A stretch of 42,842 nt of DNA, from NCBI GenBank assembly GCA_934630385.1, contig CAKTWE010000006.1:1-42842 (forward strand). Reading direction: 5' to 3'. The position numbers were made by a program, and so were the translations under genes. Below, in pieces: positions 25,389-32,895 of this stretch (position 1 is the stretch's first letter; each line of letters starts with the position of its first letter). The notes beneath the pieces were generated by a model. It was not told the origin of the DNA. It ran no database searches and saw nothing but the letters and a program-made list of their open reading frames with translations. This DNA comes from an uncultured Collinsella sp. GTDB lineage: Bacteria > Actinomycetota > Coriobacteriia > Coriobacteriales > Coriobacteriaceae.

Positions 25389-25699
25389 GTAGCTGGAAAC
25401 CTCCGTAGTGCGTTTTTGCTGCGTTTAAGCTGCGTGTGATTCGATCGCGCTGCATAGTACCCCGAGCAAATCGCGACCTGCGGTTTTTCTCAAAAGGTGC
25501 ACGTCATTTGCGTAAAACTCACATCCTCTCAACAGGAGTTTTCCACATCTCGATTGCATAAAGCATGCCAAAAACCCTGTAATAGCGCCCTCTCTATGCA
25601 AAAAAGGCGCCTGCGCAACCATTGCTTGCGCAGGCGCCTTGAGCAGGCATTTTATGCAGTTATACCTATCGAGTCGCAAGGGGTCCTTGCACAAGTCGC
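25389..25699. other. Intergenic region upstream of the 3D-domain gene
   Basis: This stretch of about 310 bases holds the metY terminator (25600-25640) and an untranslated leader for the secreted 3D-domain gene. On the minus strand AAAACTC near 25544 and GAGTTTT near 25516 can pair to a leader hairpin. No open frame with a ribosome site is seen. I checked for a c-di-AMP (ydaO) riboswitch, which precedes some wall hydrolase genes, and did not recognise its core. Confidence 0.35.
25600..25640 (-). terminator. Terminator of metY
   Basis: A perfect 15-bp stem, AAGGCGCCTGCGCAA with TTGCGCAGGCGCCTT, around a 7-base loop, followed on the minus strand by a run of T. It lies 60 bases past the metY stop. 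Confidence 0.9.
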
Positions 25700-25700
25700 C

Positions 25701-27011
25701 CTACTCGTCCAGTGCGGCGAAGGCCTGCTTCAGATCCCAAATGATATCCTCGGCGTTCTCGGTACCGATAGAAAGACGAATCGTGGAGGGCGTGATGTTC
25801 TGCTCGGCGAGCTCCTCGGCAGAGAGCTGGGAGTGCGTGGTGGTAGCCGGGTGCACGACGAGCGACTTGACGTCGGCCACGTTGGCGAGCAGCGAGAACA
25901 CCTGCAGATGATCGATGAACTTCCAAGCTGCCTCCTGGCCGCCCTTAATCTCAAAGGTAAAGATCGAAGCGCCGCCACGGGGGAAGTACTTCTGATAGAG
26001 CTCGTGATCGGGGTGCTCGGGCAGGCTCGGGTGGTTCACCTTGGCAACGTGGCTGTCGCCGGCAAGGAACTCAACGACCTTCTTGGTGTTCTCGACATGG
26101 CGGTCAACGCGCAGCGAAAGCGTCTCGGTGCCCTGGAGCAAGATCCAGGCGTTGAACGGGCTGATGCAAGCGCCCTCGTCACGCAGCAGGATGGCGCGGA
26201 CATAGGTCGCGAAGGCGGCAGGGCCGGCAGCCTCGGCAAACGAAACACCGTGGTAGGAGGGGTTGGGCTCAGCGATCTGGGCGTACTTTCCGCTCGTCTT
26301 CCAATCGAAGTTACCGCCGTCGACGATCACACCGCCCAGCGAGGTGCCGTGGCCGCCGATGAACTTAGTCGCGGAGTGAACGACGATGTTGGCGCCGTGC
26401 TCCAGCGGACGGAACAGATACGGGGTGCCGAAGGTGTTATCGACGACGACCGGAAGACCATGCTTCTTGGCGACCTCGGAGATAGCGTCGATGTTGGGAA
26501 TATCGGAGTTGGGGTTGCCGAGCGTCTCGAGGTAGATGACCGTGGTGTTGTCCTTGATGGCACCCTCGACCTCGTCCAGGTTATGGGCATCGACAAACGT
26601 GGTCTCGACGCCAAACTGTGAGAGCGTATGCTCCAGCAGGTTGTAGGAGCCACCGTAGATGGTCTTCTGGGCCACCACATGGTCGCCGGCCTGGGCAAGG
26701 GCCTGCAGAGTATAGGTGATGGCGGCGGCACCAGAGGCGACAGCGAGGCCAGCAACGCCGCCCTCGAGCGCGGCGATACGGTCCTCAAAGACGCCCTGGG
26801 TGGAGTTGGTCAGACGGCCGTAGATGTTACCGGCGTCGGCAAGACCAAAGCGGTCGGCGGCGTGCTGGGAGTTGCGGAACACATAGCTCGTGGTCTGGTA
26901 GATCGGCACGGCACGGGAGTCGGATGCGGGATCGGCGCTCTCCTGGCCAACGTGCAGCTGCAGGGTATCGAAACCAAAGGTGTGCTCGGGGTTGTTGATG
27001 AACTGGCTCAT
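25701..27011 (-). CDS. metY: O-acetylhomoserine sulfhydrylase
   Basis: A 436-residue PLP enzyme that makes homocysteine from O-acetylhomoserine and sulfide. The N-terminal FDTLQLHVGQESADPASDSRAVPIYQTTSYVF is characteristic of this group and distinguishes it from cystathionine synthases; YGRLTNSTQGVFEDRIAALEGG, DNTFGTPYLFRPLEHGANIVVHSATKFIGGHG (PLP Lys216) and the C-terminal TIRLSIGTENAEDIIWDL are conserved. Length is right for MetY. ATG at 27011 with AAGGAG upstream. It has a long 5' leader with a small Cys-containing reading frame and a divergent LysR regulator, both likely to control it. Confidence 0.95.
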   Translation of the reverse strand: MSQFINNPEHTFGFDTLQLHVGQESADPASDSRAVPIYQTTSYVFRNSQHAADRFGLADAGNIYGRLTNSTQGVFEDRIAALEGGVAGLAVASGAAAITYTLQALAQAGDHVVAQKTIYGGSYNLLEHTLSQFGVETTFVDAHNLDEVEGAIKDNTTVIYLETLGNPNSDIPNIDAISEVAKKHGLPVVVDNTFGTPYLFRPLEHGANIVVHSATKFIGGHGTSLGGVIVDGGNFDWKTSGKYAQIAEPNPSYHGVSFAEAAGPAAFATYVRAILLRDEGACISPFNAWILLQGTETLSLRVDRHVENTKKVVEFLAGDSHVAKVNHPSLPEHPDHELYQKYFPRGGASIFTFEIKGGQEAAWKFIDHLQVFSLLANVADVKSLVVHPATTTHSQLSAEELAEQNITPSTIRLSIGTENAEDIIWDLKQAFAALDE

Positions 27012-27072
27012 GATGATCTCCTTGATCGAACGAAAGTAAATAAAAAGAGAGAAGTAAGTCGCTGTCTCCTGA

Positions 27073-27126
27073 TCACGCCGACGGGCGCAAACAGGAGCCC
27101 GGCATTCGTCTTGGTAAGCAGTTCAT
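27073..27126 (-). CDS. Putative 17-residue leader peptide of metY
   Basis: A short frame in the metY 5' leader encoding MNCLPRRMPGSCLRPSA, with an excellent GGAGG ribosome site 8 bases before the ATG at 27126. It contains two Cys and two Met codons plus an Arg pair, resembling the RR...C leader peptides annotated before sulfur-assimilation genes in other actinobacteria. The following mRNA can fold: CTCCTG of the leader frame pairs with CAGGAG just after its stop, around a GC-rich loop. Ribosome-mediated attenuation by Cys or Met charging is proposed. Confidence 0.5.
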   Translation of the reverse strand: MNCLPRRMPGSCLRPSA

Positions 27127-27194
27127 ATGCGGGCCTCCTTTCGCGTCCCGGTTCCGTGGTCGGCTTAATTACCTACCGCCTTTGTGTGTTTTGA

Positions 27195-27223
27195 ATAGTA
27201 CGAGCATCGTCTCCCCGGGTCAA
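27195..27223 (-). promoter_or_regulatory. Promoter of metY
   Basis: On the minus strand TTGACC (27223-27218) and TACTAT (27200-27195) are spaced by 17 bases. The start site would give a leader of about 175 bases including the small reading frame. The region just upstream, up to the LysR gene, contains a dyad-like ATCG...CGAT/ATAGCTAT segment suited to a LysR-type regulator. Confidence 0.65.
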
Positions 27224-27284
27224 TCACTTAAAAGCGCTAACCTGTTATCGGTTTTTTAGATAGCTATCGAAAGGACGGGCGCCG

Positions 27285-28187
27285 ATGACCCTCCAACAGC
27301 TTCGCTTTTTGATCGCCGTGGCAGAGTCCGGCTCAATCAACGCCGCAGCTCAGCGCCTCTATACCGCTCAGTCCAACATCTCAAACGCCGTCAAAAGCCT
27401 GGAACAGGAGCTCCATCTGGAGATCTTTACGCGCTCCAGCCGCGGCGTCACGCTCACCAACGACGGCACCGAGCTTTTGGGCTATGCACGCCAGGTTGTA
27501 GAGCAGGCCGACATGCTCGAGGCACGTTACGAGGACGGCGGCACCCCGCAAACCCGCCTCGCCATTTCCGCCCAGCACTACGCCTTTTCGGTCGAGGCCT
27601 TTGTCAACGTGGTCGAGCGCTGCCGCGACAGCAAGTTCGAGTTCATCATGCGCGAGACCACCACATCGCAGATCATCGATGACGTCCGTGCGTTTCGCAG
27701 CGATATCGGCATCCTGTATCTGGATGACTTTAACGCCCGCGTTCTGCAGAAGGCCTTCGCCGATGCCCGTGCAAGCTTCCACCCCCTATTCGACGCGACG
27801 GTCCACGTCTTCGTTAGCGAGCGCCACCCGCTCGCACGCCGCCCTCAGCTGTCCCTTGCCGACCTCACGCCCCATACGCGCTACAGCTTTGAGCAGGGAA
27901 CCTCAAACTCCTTCTATTACGCCGAGGAACCTTTTAGCTATATCCCCTGCGACCGCAACATACGAATCTCGGACCGCGGAACGCTCACTAACTTACTTAT
28001 CACGTCGAACGGTTACACCCTGTCGACCGGCGTCCTCTCCAATGAAATGCAATGGGGTATGGCATCGATCCCGTTAGCAGACGCCCCAACGATGCACGTA
28101 GGCTATATCATGCACGACGATCGCAAGCCCTCTCCCCTCTTGCAACAATACCTCGACGAGCTCAACCGCATCATCCATGCCAACTAA
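27285..28187 (+). CDS. LysR-family transcriptional regulator
   Basis: A 300-residue LysR regulator. The N-terminal winged helix reads MTLQQLRFLIAVAESGSINAAAQRLYTAQSNISNAVKSLEQELHLEIFTRSSRGVTLT, a textbook match; the C-terminal effector domain (about 90-295) is of the periplasmic-binding type. It is divergent from metY and shares its control region, so regulation of methionine/cysteine synthesis (CysB/CmbR-like role) is likely. ATG at 27285 follows AAAGGACGGG. Confidence 0.92.
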   Translation: MTLQQLRFLIAVAESGSINAAAQRLYTAQSNISNAVKSLEQELHLEIFTRSSRGVTLTNDGTELLGYARQVVEQADMLEARYEDGGTPQTRLAISAQHYAFSVEAFVNVVERCRDSKFEFIMRETTTSQIIDDVRAFRSDIGILYLDDFNARVLQKAFADARASFHPLFDATVHVFVSERHPLARRPQLSLADLTPHTRYSFEQGTSNSFYYAEEPFSYIPCDRNIRISDRGTLTNLLITSNGYTLSTGVLSNEMQWGMASIPLADAPTMHVGYIMHDDRKPSPLLQQYLDELNRIIHAN

Positions 28188-28286
28188 CTGTCGGAAGACG
28201 GGGTAGAAATCGTAGATTGCTAGCCCCCGGCGGGCATGGCGCTACAATGGTCACTCACACGAAACGTACCCAACGAAAGGAACCAT

Positions 28287-28772
28287 GTGAAGGTCATCAT
28301 CTATACCGACGGCTCGGCCCGATCAAATCCGGGACGCGGCGGCTACGGCGCCGTGCTCAAATACACCAACCCCGCCGGCAAGACCTTTACCTCCGAGCTT
28401 TCGCGCGGCTACGCCAAGACCACCAACAACCGCATGGAGCTCATGGCGGTTATCGCGGCGCTCGAGGCACTCAACCGCCCCTGCGAGGTCGAAGTCCATT
28501 CCGATTCGCAGTACGTCGTCAACGCCTTTAACAAGCACTGGATTGACGGATGGAAAAAACGCGGCTGGAAGACCGCCAACAAGCAGGCTGTCAAGAACCG
28601 CGATCTGTGGGAGCGCCTGCTCGCCGCAAAGAGCAAGCACAAAGTGGAGTTCATCTGGGTTAAGGGCCACGCCGGCCATGAGCTCAACGAGCGCTGCGAT
28701 GAGCTCGCCACCACGGCGGCCGACGGCAGCAACCTCGATATCGACACCGGCTTTAACGAGAGCGACCTGTAA
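28287..28772 (+). CDS. rnhA: Ribonuclease HI
   Basis: A 161-residue endonuclease that cleaves RNA in RNA-DNA hybrids. The four catalytic acidic residues are present: Asp8 in [13 protein letters not shown], Glu51 in [13 protein letters not shown], Asp73 in [11 protein letters not shown] and Asp138 in [11 protein letters not shown]. The basic handle [21 protein letters not shown] is intact. The GTG at 28287 follows AAAGGA by 5 bases; an overlapping ATG at 28285 is out of frame. It stands alone, downstream of the LysR gene. Confidence 0.95.
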   Translation: MKVIIYTDGSARSNPGRGGYGAVLKYTNPAGKTFTSELSRGYAKTTNNRMELMAVIAALEALNRPCEVEVHSDSQYVVNAFNKHWIDGWKKRGWKTANKQAVKNRDLWERLLAAKSKHKVEFIWVKGHAGHELNERCDELATTAADGSNLDIDTGFNESDL

Positions 28773-28845
28773 TAGCGTTTTCGCACAGCTTTATATCCCC
28801 ACGCGCTACACTCATCCTGTAGACCAAACAACGCAAGGGGGACGT

Positions 28846-29952
28846 ATGCTGCGCATCGCGACCATCGGCACATCCATGATCACCGACGACTTTATCCAAG
28901 TCGTCAACGCCAACGACCAAGCCGCGTTTGTGGGCACGCTTTCACGCGATGCCAATCGCGGTGCTGCCTTTACCGCCGAGCGCGGTGGCGAGCGAAACTT
29001 TACTTCACTCGATGAGCTTGCGACAGCCGCCGACGTCGACGCCGTCTATATCGGCAGCCCTAACGCACTTCACTACGAGCAGGCCCTTGCCTGCATCACC
29101 GGTGGCAAGCACGTCATCGTCGAGAAGCCCTTCTGCGCCACCGAAACGCAGGCGCTGGAAGTCTTCCGCGCTGCCGAGGCAGCAGGTGTCGTGGCCCTCG
29201 AGGCCATGCGTCCCCTCCACGATCCCGCCTTCCACGCCATCGAGGACGCCCTGGGCGAGATTGCGCCCATTCGTCGTGCATCGTTGCGCTTTGGCAAGTA
29301 TTCTTCGCGCTACAACGAGGTTCTCGCGGGGCGCGCCACCAATATCTTCGACTGCCACATGGCCTCGGGCTCCCTCATGGACATCGGCGTCTACACCGTC
29401 GAGCCCATGGTCGAGATCTTCGGCATGCCCTCCGGTCTCACCAGCATGACCACGCTGCTTGACCCCTCAACGCAAGAGCTCACGCACGGCCCCATCGACG
29501 GCTGCGGCTCCATCCTCGCCAGCTACGGCGGTGGCCGTATCTCCGTCGAGCTTGCGCACTCCAAAATTACGAATGACCTGCTGCCCTCGCAGATCGAAGG
29601 CGAGCGTGGCACTATCCAGATCGACCATCTGTCCACGCCCCGCGACGTCCGCATCGACTACCGCGGCGAGGTCGTGCGCGGATCGGCGACCGAAGCGCCG
29701 CGCGAGCAAGGCGGCAACGGACGCGCGCTCGACCTTCCCAAGTCAAGCAACACCATGGAATACGAGCTCGCCGACTTTATCACCGCCATCGACGGCGTTC
29801 ATCACGTTAAAGATGAGATTTGGGAAACGCCGGCGGGACGCCACGAGCTCGGCCACTACCGCGATGTCACGCTCGTGTCGCTGCGTATCATGGATGCCGT
29901 GCGTCAGCAGGCGGGTATCGCCTTCCCGGCCGACGCAGGCAAGCAGGCCTAG
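28846..29952 (+). CDS. Gfo/Idh/MocA-family oxidoreductase
   Basis: A 368-residue NAD(P)-dependent sugar or polyol dehydrogenase-like enzyme. The Rossmann start is MLRIATIGTSMITDDF; VDAVYIGSPNALHYEQALACITGGKHVIVEKPF is the family core including the EKP catalytic Lys; DIGVYTVEPMVEIFG is the second catalytic-region motif. ATG at 28846 follows AAGGGGGAC. Its stop is 3 bases from the start of an acylphosphatase gene, suggesting co-translation. Substrate unknown; the GxGxxG loop is atypical (GTSMIT), which also occurs in the subgroup. Confidence 0.9.
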   Translation: MLRIATIGTSMITDDFIQVVNANDQAAFVGTLSRDANRGAAFTAERGGERNFTSLDELATAADVDAVYIGSPNALHYEQALACITGGKHVIVEKPFCATETQALEVFRAAEAAGVVALEAMRPLHDPAFHAIEDALGEIAPIRRASLRFGKYSSRYNEVLAGRATNIFDCHMASGSLMDIGVYTVEPMVEIFGMPSGLTSMTTLLDPSTQELTHGPIDGCGSILASYGGGRISVELAHSKITNDLLPSQIEGERGTIQIDHLSTPRDVRIDYRGEVVRGSATEAPREQGGNGRALDLPKSSNTMEYELADFITAIDGVHHVKDEIWETPAGRHELGHYRDVTLVSLRIMDAVRQQAGIAFPADAGKQA

Positions 29953-29954
29953 CG

Positions 29955-30365
29955 ATGGGTTTTTTCGACAAGCTTTTCTCGGGCGTCGCCGGCGGCAGCC
30001 GCGAACCCCAAAAGCCTTCTGGCGTCGAGCTCGAGCTGCGCCGTAGGCTCACCGTGCTCGCAAGTGACGAGGCCACTCAAGACGCCCCGCAGCGCTATTT
30101 CCTGCGGTGGGAAGGGCAGGTCCAGGGCGTCGGTTTCCGCTTCACCAACACCAACCTCGCGCAGGCACGCGCACTCACCGGCTGGGTACGTAACGTGGAA
30201 GACGGTTCAGTCGAGATGGAGATACAGGGAGCTCCGGCAAACATCCTTTCTCATCTCGAGGCGCTTCATGCCTCCTACGAGCGCATGGGAACGCGTTTTC
30301 GCCTTGTAGACGCCCAGACCCGAGCCCTACTTGCCAATGAAGACGGTTTCATTCCTCGTTATTAG
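29955..30365 (+). CDS. Acylphosphatase with N-terminal extension
   Basis: A 136-residue protein whose last 90 residues are acylphosphatase. The catalytic Arg62 is in GQVQGVGFRFTNTN and Asn80 in LTGWVRNVEDGSVEMEIQG, with the usual 18-residue spacing; these hydrolyse carboxyl-phosphate bonds. The first 45 residues (MGFFDKLFSG...) form an extra amphipathic, possibly membrane-associating segment. Classic acylphosphatases are about 90 residues. It follows the oxidoreductase at 3 bases and is probably translated with it. Confidence 0.9.
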   Translation: MGFFDKLFSGVAGGSREPQKPSGVELELRRRLTVLASDEATQDAPQRYFLRWEGQVQGVGFRFTNTNLAQARALTGWVRNVEDGSVEMEIQGAPANILSHLEALHASYERMGTRFRLVDAQTRALLANEDGFIPRY

Positions 30366-30426
30366 TATTGTGTGCTAAATACGGTATCATTTATCTACGA
30401 CCGTTGACAGAAAAGAGGCGAGGCGC

Positions 30427-30807
30427 ATGGCGGTGCAAAGAAGGAATACCAGGCAGCGAAAGCTGGTTCTTGACGCTGTGCGCCAAAGCTATAACCATCC
30501 CACCGCCGACGAAATCTACAACGCCGTACGCGAACAGGATGGCAAGATCAGCCGCGGCACGGTCTACCGCAACCTCAATCTCTTAGCCGACGCCGGCGAG
30601 ATTCTCTCTATTAAGACGCCGGGCGGCAGCCGCTTCGATCGCACCATCGAGCCGCACGCACATATCATCTGCACCTCGTGCAGCCGCGTCATCGACGTGC
30701 CGCTCCCCTTCGATGCCCAGCTCGACGCCAGGGCATCCGAACAAATCGGATGGAGCGTCAGCTCGCACTACACCATCTTTGAGGGACTCTGCCCCGACTG
30801 CCAGTAG
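30427..30807 (+). CDS. Fur-family transcriptional repressor (PerR-like)
   Basis: A 126-residue metal-dependent repressor. The winged helix covers residues 1-70 (TRQRKLVLDAVRQSYNHPTADEIYNAVREQDGKISRGTVYRNLNLLADAGEI). The C-terminal dimer domain has EPHAHIICTSCSRVIDV and ends EGLCPDCQ, giving two CxxC pairs for structural zinc. The arrangement suits PerR or a short Fur. Targets unknown; peroxide stress control is plausible in an anaerobe. ATG at 30427 with a GAGGCGAGG site. An inverted repeat (30814-30876) follows its stop. Confidence 0.9.
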   Translation: MAVQRRNTRQRKLVLDAVRQSYNHPTADEIYNAVREQDGKISRGTVYRNLNLLADAGEILSIKTPGGSRFDRTIEPHAHIICTSCSRVIDVPLPFDAQLDARASEQIGWSVSSHYTIFEGLCPDCQ

Positions 30808-30813
30808 CCTTTA

Positions 30814-30876
30814 GGACATGCCTGCAAATCTACTTGCCCATCCGCTACAGCAAACAGTACATTTCTAGGCATGTCC
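30814..30876. repeat. Long imperfect inverted repeat between converging genes
   Basis: Arms at 30814-30834 and 30856-30876 begin GGACATGCCT and end AGGCATGTCC. Ten outer pairs are perfect, positions 11-12 and 17 mismatch, and the rest pair, with a 21-base loop. The layout copies that of the hairpin at 7029-7084 although the sequence differs. It may terminate both converging genes, but no T run follows. Confidence 0.6.
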
Positions 30877-30883
30877 CGAAAAC

Positions 30884-31681
30884 CTACTCGGCGAGCAGGC
30901 GGCGCAGTTCCTCTTCGACCGTACGCACGTAACGGACGCGGTCGTTGATGCCACGCATAGAGGGATTGCAGCTCTCCATCAGATAGGGATGGCCCACGAC
31001 GTTGAGCATGTCGCGGTCGTTTTCGTTATCGCCAAACGCCATCATCTCATCGGGCGAAATACCCAGGGCACGACCGTAATCGGCAAGCGCGGAACCCTTA
31101 CCCGAACCAAAGCCGATAAAGTCCGTCCACTCGGTTCCCGATGTCATCACGTCGACACGGTCGCTAAAGAGGCGCTCGAAATACTCCAGGGCCACCGGCT
31201 GATCAACTTCGGGCGTCTGGAAGGCAATCTTAATGACGTCCTCGTCAATGTCCTCGGGACGGTTGACCACCGCCACATCGCAGTGGACCTCATAACGCAG
31301 GTGGTCAACAAACGCATCGTTGCCGCTCATGGTGTAGAGGTGTCCCTCGCACGAAAGGGTCACGTCGGCATGGGGGTACGCAGCCACGGCATTCGCGATA
31401 TCCATGGCCAGGCCACGCTCCATAGAACGCTTGACCACGGCACGCCCCTCGCTTATGACCAGGGCACCGTTCTCGCATACATAGGCGAGTTCATCGGCCA
31501 CCGGCGCAAACAGGTAGCGCAAGCTCGCATATTGACGGCCACTCGCCGGCATAAACACGATACCGCGACGATGCAGCTCATCGATGAGCTCAAAGGCCTC
31601 GGAACGCGGCTCGCGCTCCCCCGGATGCAACAGCGTGCCATCCAAATCGCATGCAATCAGCTTGATTCCCTCAAGACCCAT
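30884..31681 (-). CDS. Cof-type HAD phosphatase
   Basis: A 265-residue HAD subfamily IIB phosphatase. Motif I is LIACDLDGTLLHPGE, motif II is MPASGRQYASL, and FGDNENDRDMLNVVGHPYLMES is motif III/IV; the cap domain lies between. As for the paralogue at 896-1738, the substrate is probably a sugar phosphate or cofactor precursor. ATG at 31681 follows GGGGAAAG; an earlier in-frame start lies beyond the upstream terminator region and is not supported. It converges on the Fur-family gene. Confidence 0.88.
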   Translation of the reverse strand: MGLEGIKLIACDLDGTLLHPGEREPRSEAFELIDELHRRGIVFMPASGRQYASLRYLFAPVADELAYVCENGALVISEGRAVVKRSMERGLAMDIANAVAAYPHADVTLSCEGHLYTMSGNDAFVDHLRYEVHCDVAVVNRPEDIDEDVIKIAFQTPEVDQPVALEYFERLFSDRVDVMTSGTEWTDFIGFGSGKGSALADYGRALGISPDEMMAFGDNENDRDMLNVVGHPYLMESCNPSMRGINDRVRYVRTVEEELRRLLAE

Positions 31682-31711
31682 ATGCTTTCCCCAAAGCCTC
31701 CTATCAACAGC

Positions 31712-31750
31712 AAGACGGACTTTGATTGGTCGCCCCTCAAAGCCCGTCTT
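31712..31750 (-). terminator. Terminator of the slyD-ureE-like operon
   Basis: On the minus strand AAGACGGGCTTTGA pairs with TCAAAGTCCGTCTT over 14 positions, one a G-T wobble, around an 11-base loop. It lies 15 bases past the UreE-like stop codon. Confidence 0.65.
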
Positions 31751-31764
31751 ACACATATGCGCGC

Positions 31765-32343
31765 TTAGCCGCGCGTCTTTTTTACGATGGTAAAGTCGGG
31801 AGCCATGCTCACGACGACCTCCGCTGCACTCGACACAAAGCGCCGGGCCGCATCGAGTTCACGGGTAACCACCGAGAGCCGAACACCCTCGACACCCCGG
31901 AGCATGCGGCCCAAAACAGGCTGCACCGGCGTATACATGCGCACGGTATGCTCGTCCGAGTCGCCTCGGAAAAGCGGCGCGTGCATATTGCCGATCTCCC
32001 AGCACGCATGCGCGAGCGCAATCGGGTCCATGCGGTCAACTTCGACCAAATAAACCTCGGCACTGCGCAGGCGCACGACAACCGCCACGGGCGCCATGCC
32101 CGAACGGTCGATGGCGAGCACGTCACCATCGGCAAGACGACCGTCGTCGGCAGCATCCAGCCGAACATCGACTGTGCGCCCCAGCTCCGTCACGCCCACA
32201 AACGCGCATGCATCAGCCTGGTCCCAATCGAGCAGCAGCTCGTCAACTTCAAAGACACCACCCAGCTCCCGGCGAAGCAGGAGTTCATAGGACGGATCGT
32301 TGAGATTTCCCAAGCATGTCGTCGAAACCAAGCGCTCAGGCAT
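31765..32343 (-). CDS. UreE-like nickel metallochaperone
   Basis: A 192-residue protein resembling UreE, the dimeric nickel donor for urease. The N-terminal half has the LDWDQAD...GRTVDVRLDAADDGRLADGDVLAID pattern and the C-terminal half the diagnostic DPIALAHACWEIGNMHAPLFRGDSDEHTVRMYTPVQPVLGRMLRGV, with the metal-bridging His retained in GNMHAPL. There is no His-rich tail. It lies 3 bases after slyD on the same strand, and no urease gene is in the window. ATG at 32343 with GAGGG upstream. Nickel delivery to urease or hydrogenase is inference. Confidence 0.72.
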   Translation of the reverse strand: MPERLVSTTCLGNLNDPSYELLLRRELGGVFEVDELLLDWDQADACAFVGVTELGRTVDVRLDAADDGRLADGDVLAIDRSGMAPVAVVVRLRSAEVYLVEVDRMDPIALAHACWEIGNMHAPLFRGDSDEHTVRMYTPVQPVLGRMLRGVEGVRLSVVTRELDAARRFVSSAAEVVVSMAPDFTIVKKTRG

Positions 32344-32346
32344 ACT

Positions 32347-32775
32347 CTAACCCTCGACCTCAACGAGCTCGATATCAAAGTTGAGGTCCTTGCCGGCCAG
32401 CTCGTGGTTGGCGTCGAGCGTCACGGCCTCGGGCGTTACGTCGATGACCACGGCGGGGACGGGCATGCCGCTCGGCGTGGACAGGAAAAGCTTCATGCCC
32501 TTCTCGATCTGCTCGATGTTGGGAACCTGTTCGGCCGGGAAGGTCAGAACCATCTCGGGATTGTGCTCGCCGTAGGCATCGGCAGCAGGAATGTGCACGG
32601 TCTTCTTCTCGCCCACCTGCATGTCGACAACAGCAGCGTCGAAGCCCTTGATCATCTGGCCGGCGCCACAGGTGAACTCCAGCGGCTCGCCGCGATCGTA
32701 GGAGCTATCGAACTGCGTGCCGTCGTCGAGCGTGCCGCGATAATGAGTCTTGACCTTCTTGCCCTGATTGGACAT
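32347..32775 (-). CDS. slyD: FKBP-type peptidyl-prolyl isomerase (SlyD-like)
   Basis: A 142-residue chaperone and prolyl isomerase. The FKBP fold starts KVKTHYRGTLDDGTQFDSSYDRGEPLEFTCGAGQMIKGFDAAVVDMQVGEKKTVHIPAADAYGEHNPEMV, with the inserted IF chaperone domain in the middle as in SlyD. The His/Cys-rich metal-binding tail of E. coli SlyD is missing. In E. coli SlyD assists HypB in nickel insertion into hydrogenase. The next gene, 3 bases downstream, is UreE-like, which supports a nickel role. ATG at 32775 has GGAGG 6 bases upstream. Confidence 0.88.
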   Translation of the reverse strand: MSNQGKKVKTHYRGTLDDGTQFDSSYDRGEPLEFTCGAGQMIKGFDAAVVDMQVGEKKTVHIPAADAYGEHNPEMVLTFPAEQVPNIEQIEKGMKLFLSTPSGMPVPAVVIDVTPEAVTLDANHELAGKDLNFDIELVEVEG

Positions 32776-32895
32776 GGTAACCTCCGTGATAAGGGCGGCG
32801 CACAACGCGGGCCGCCGTGAACATATGGCGCTAACTATACCCTAGTCATACAATTCAAAGACAGTTTGCAAAGAAACGCTGCAACCGGAGGAACC

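Noticed and set aside
25389..25600. c-di-AMP (ydaO) riboswitch upstream of the 3D-domain gene
   Set aside because: The gene type and leader length would fit, but the conserved core could not be recognised.
27012..27194. SAM riboswitch upstream of metY
   Set aside because: Leader length and gene fit, but the S-box core elements are not visible; the small Cys-containing frame explains the leader better.
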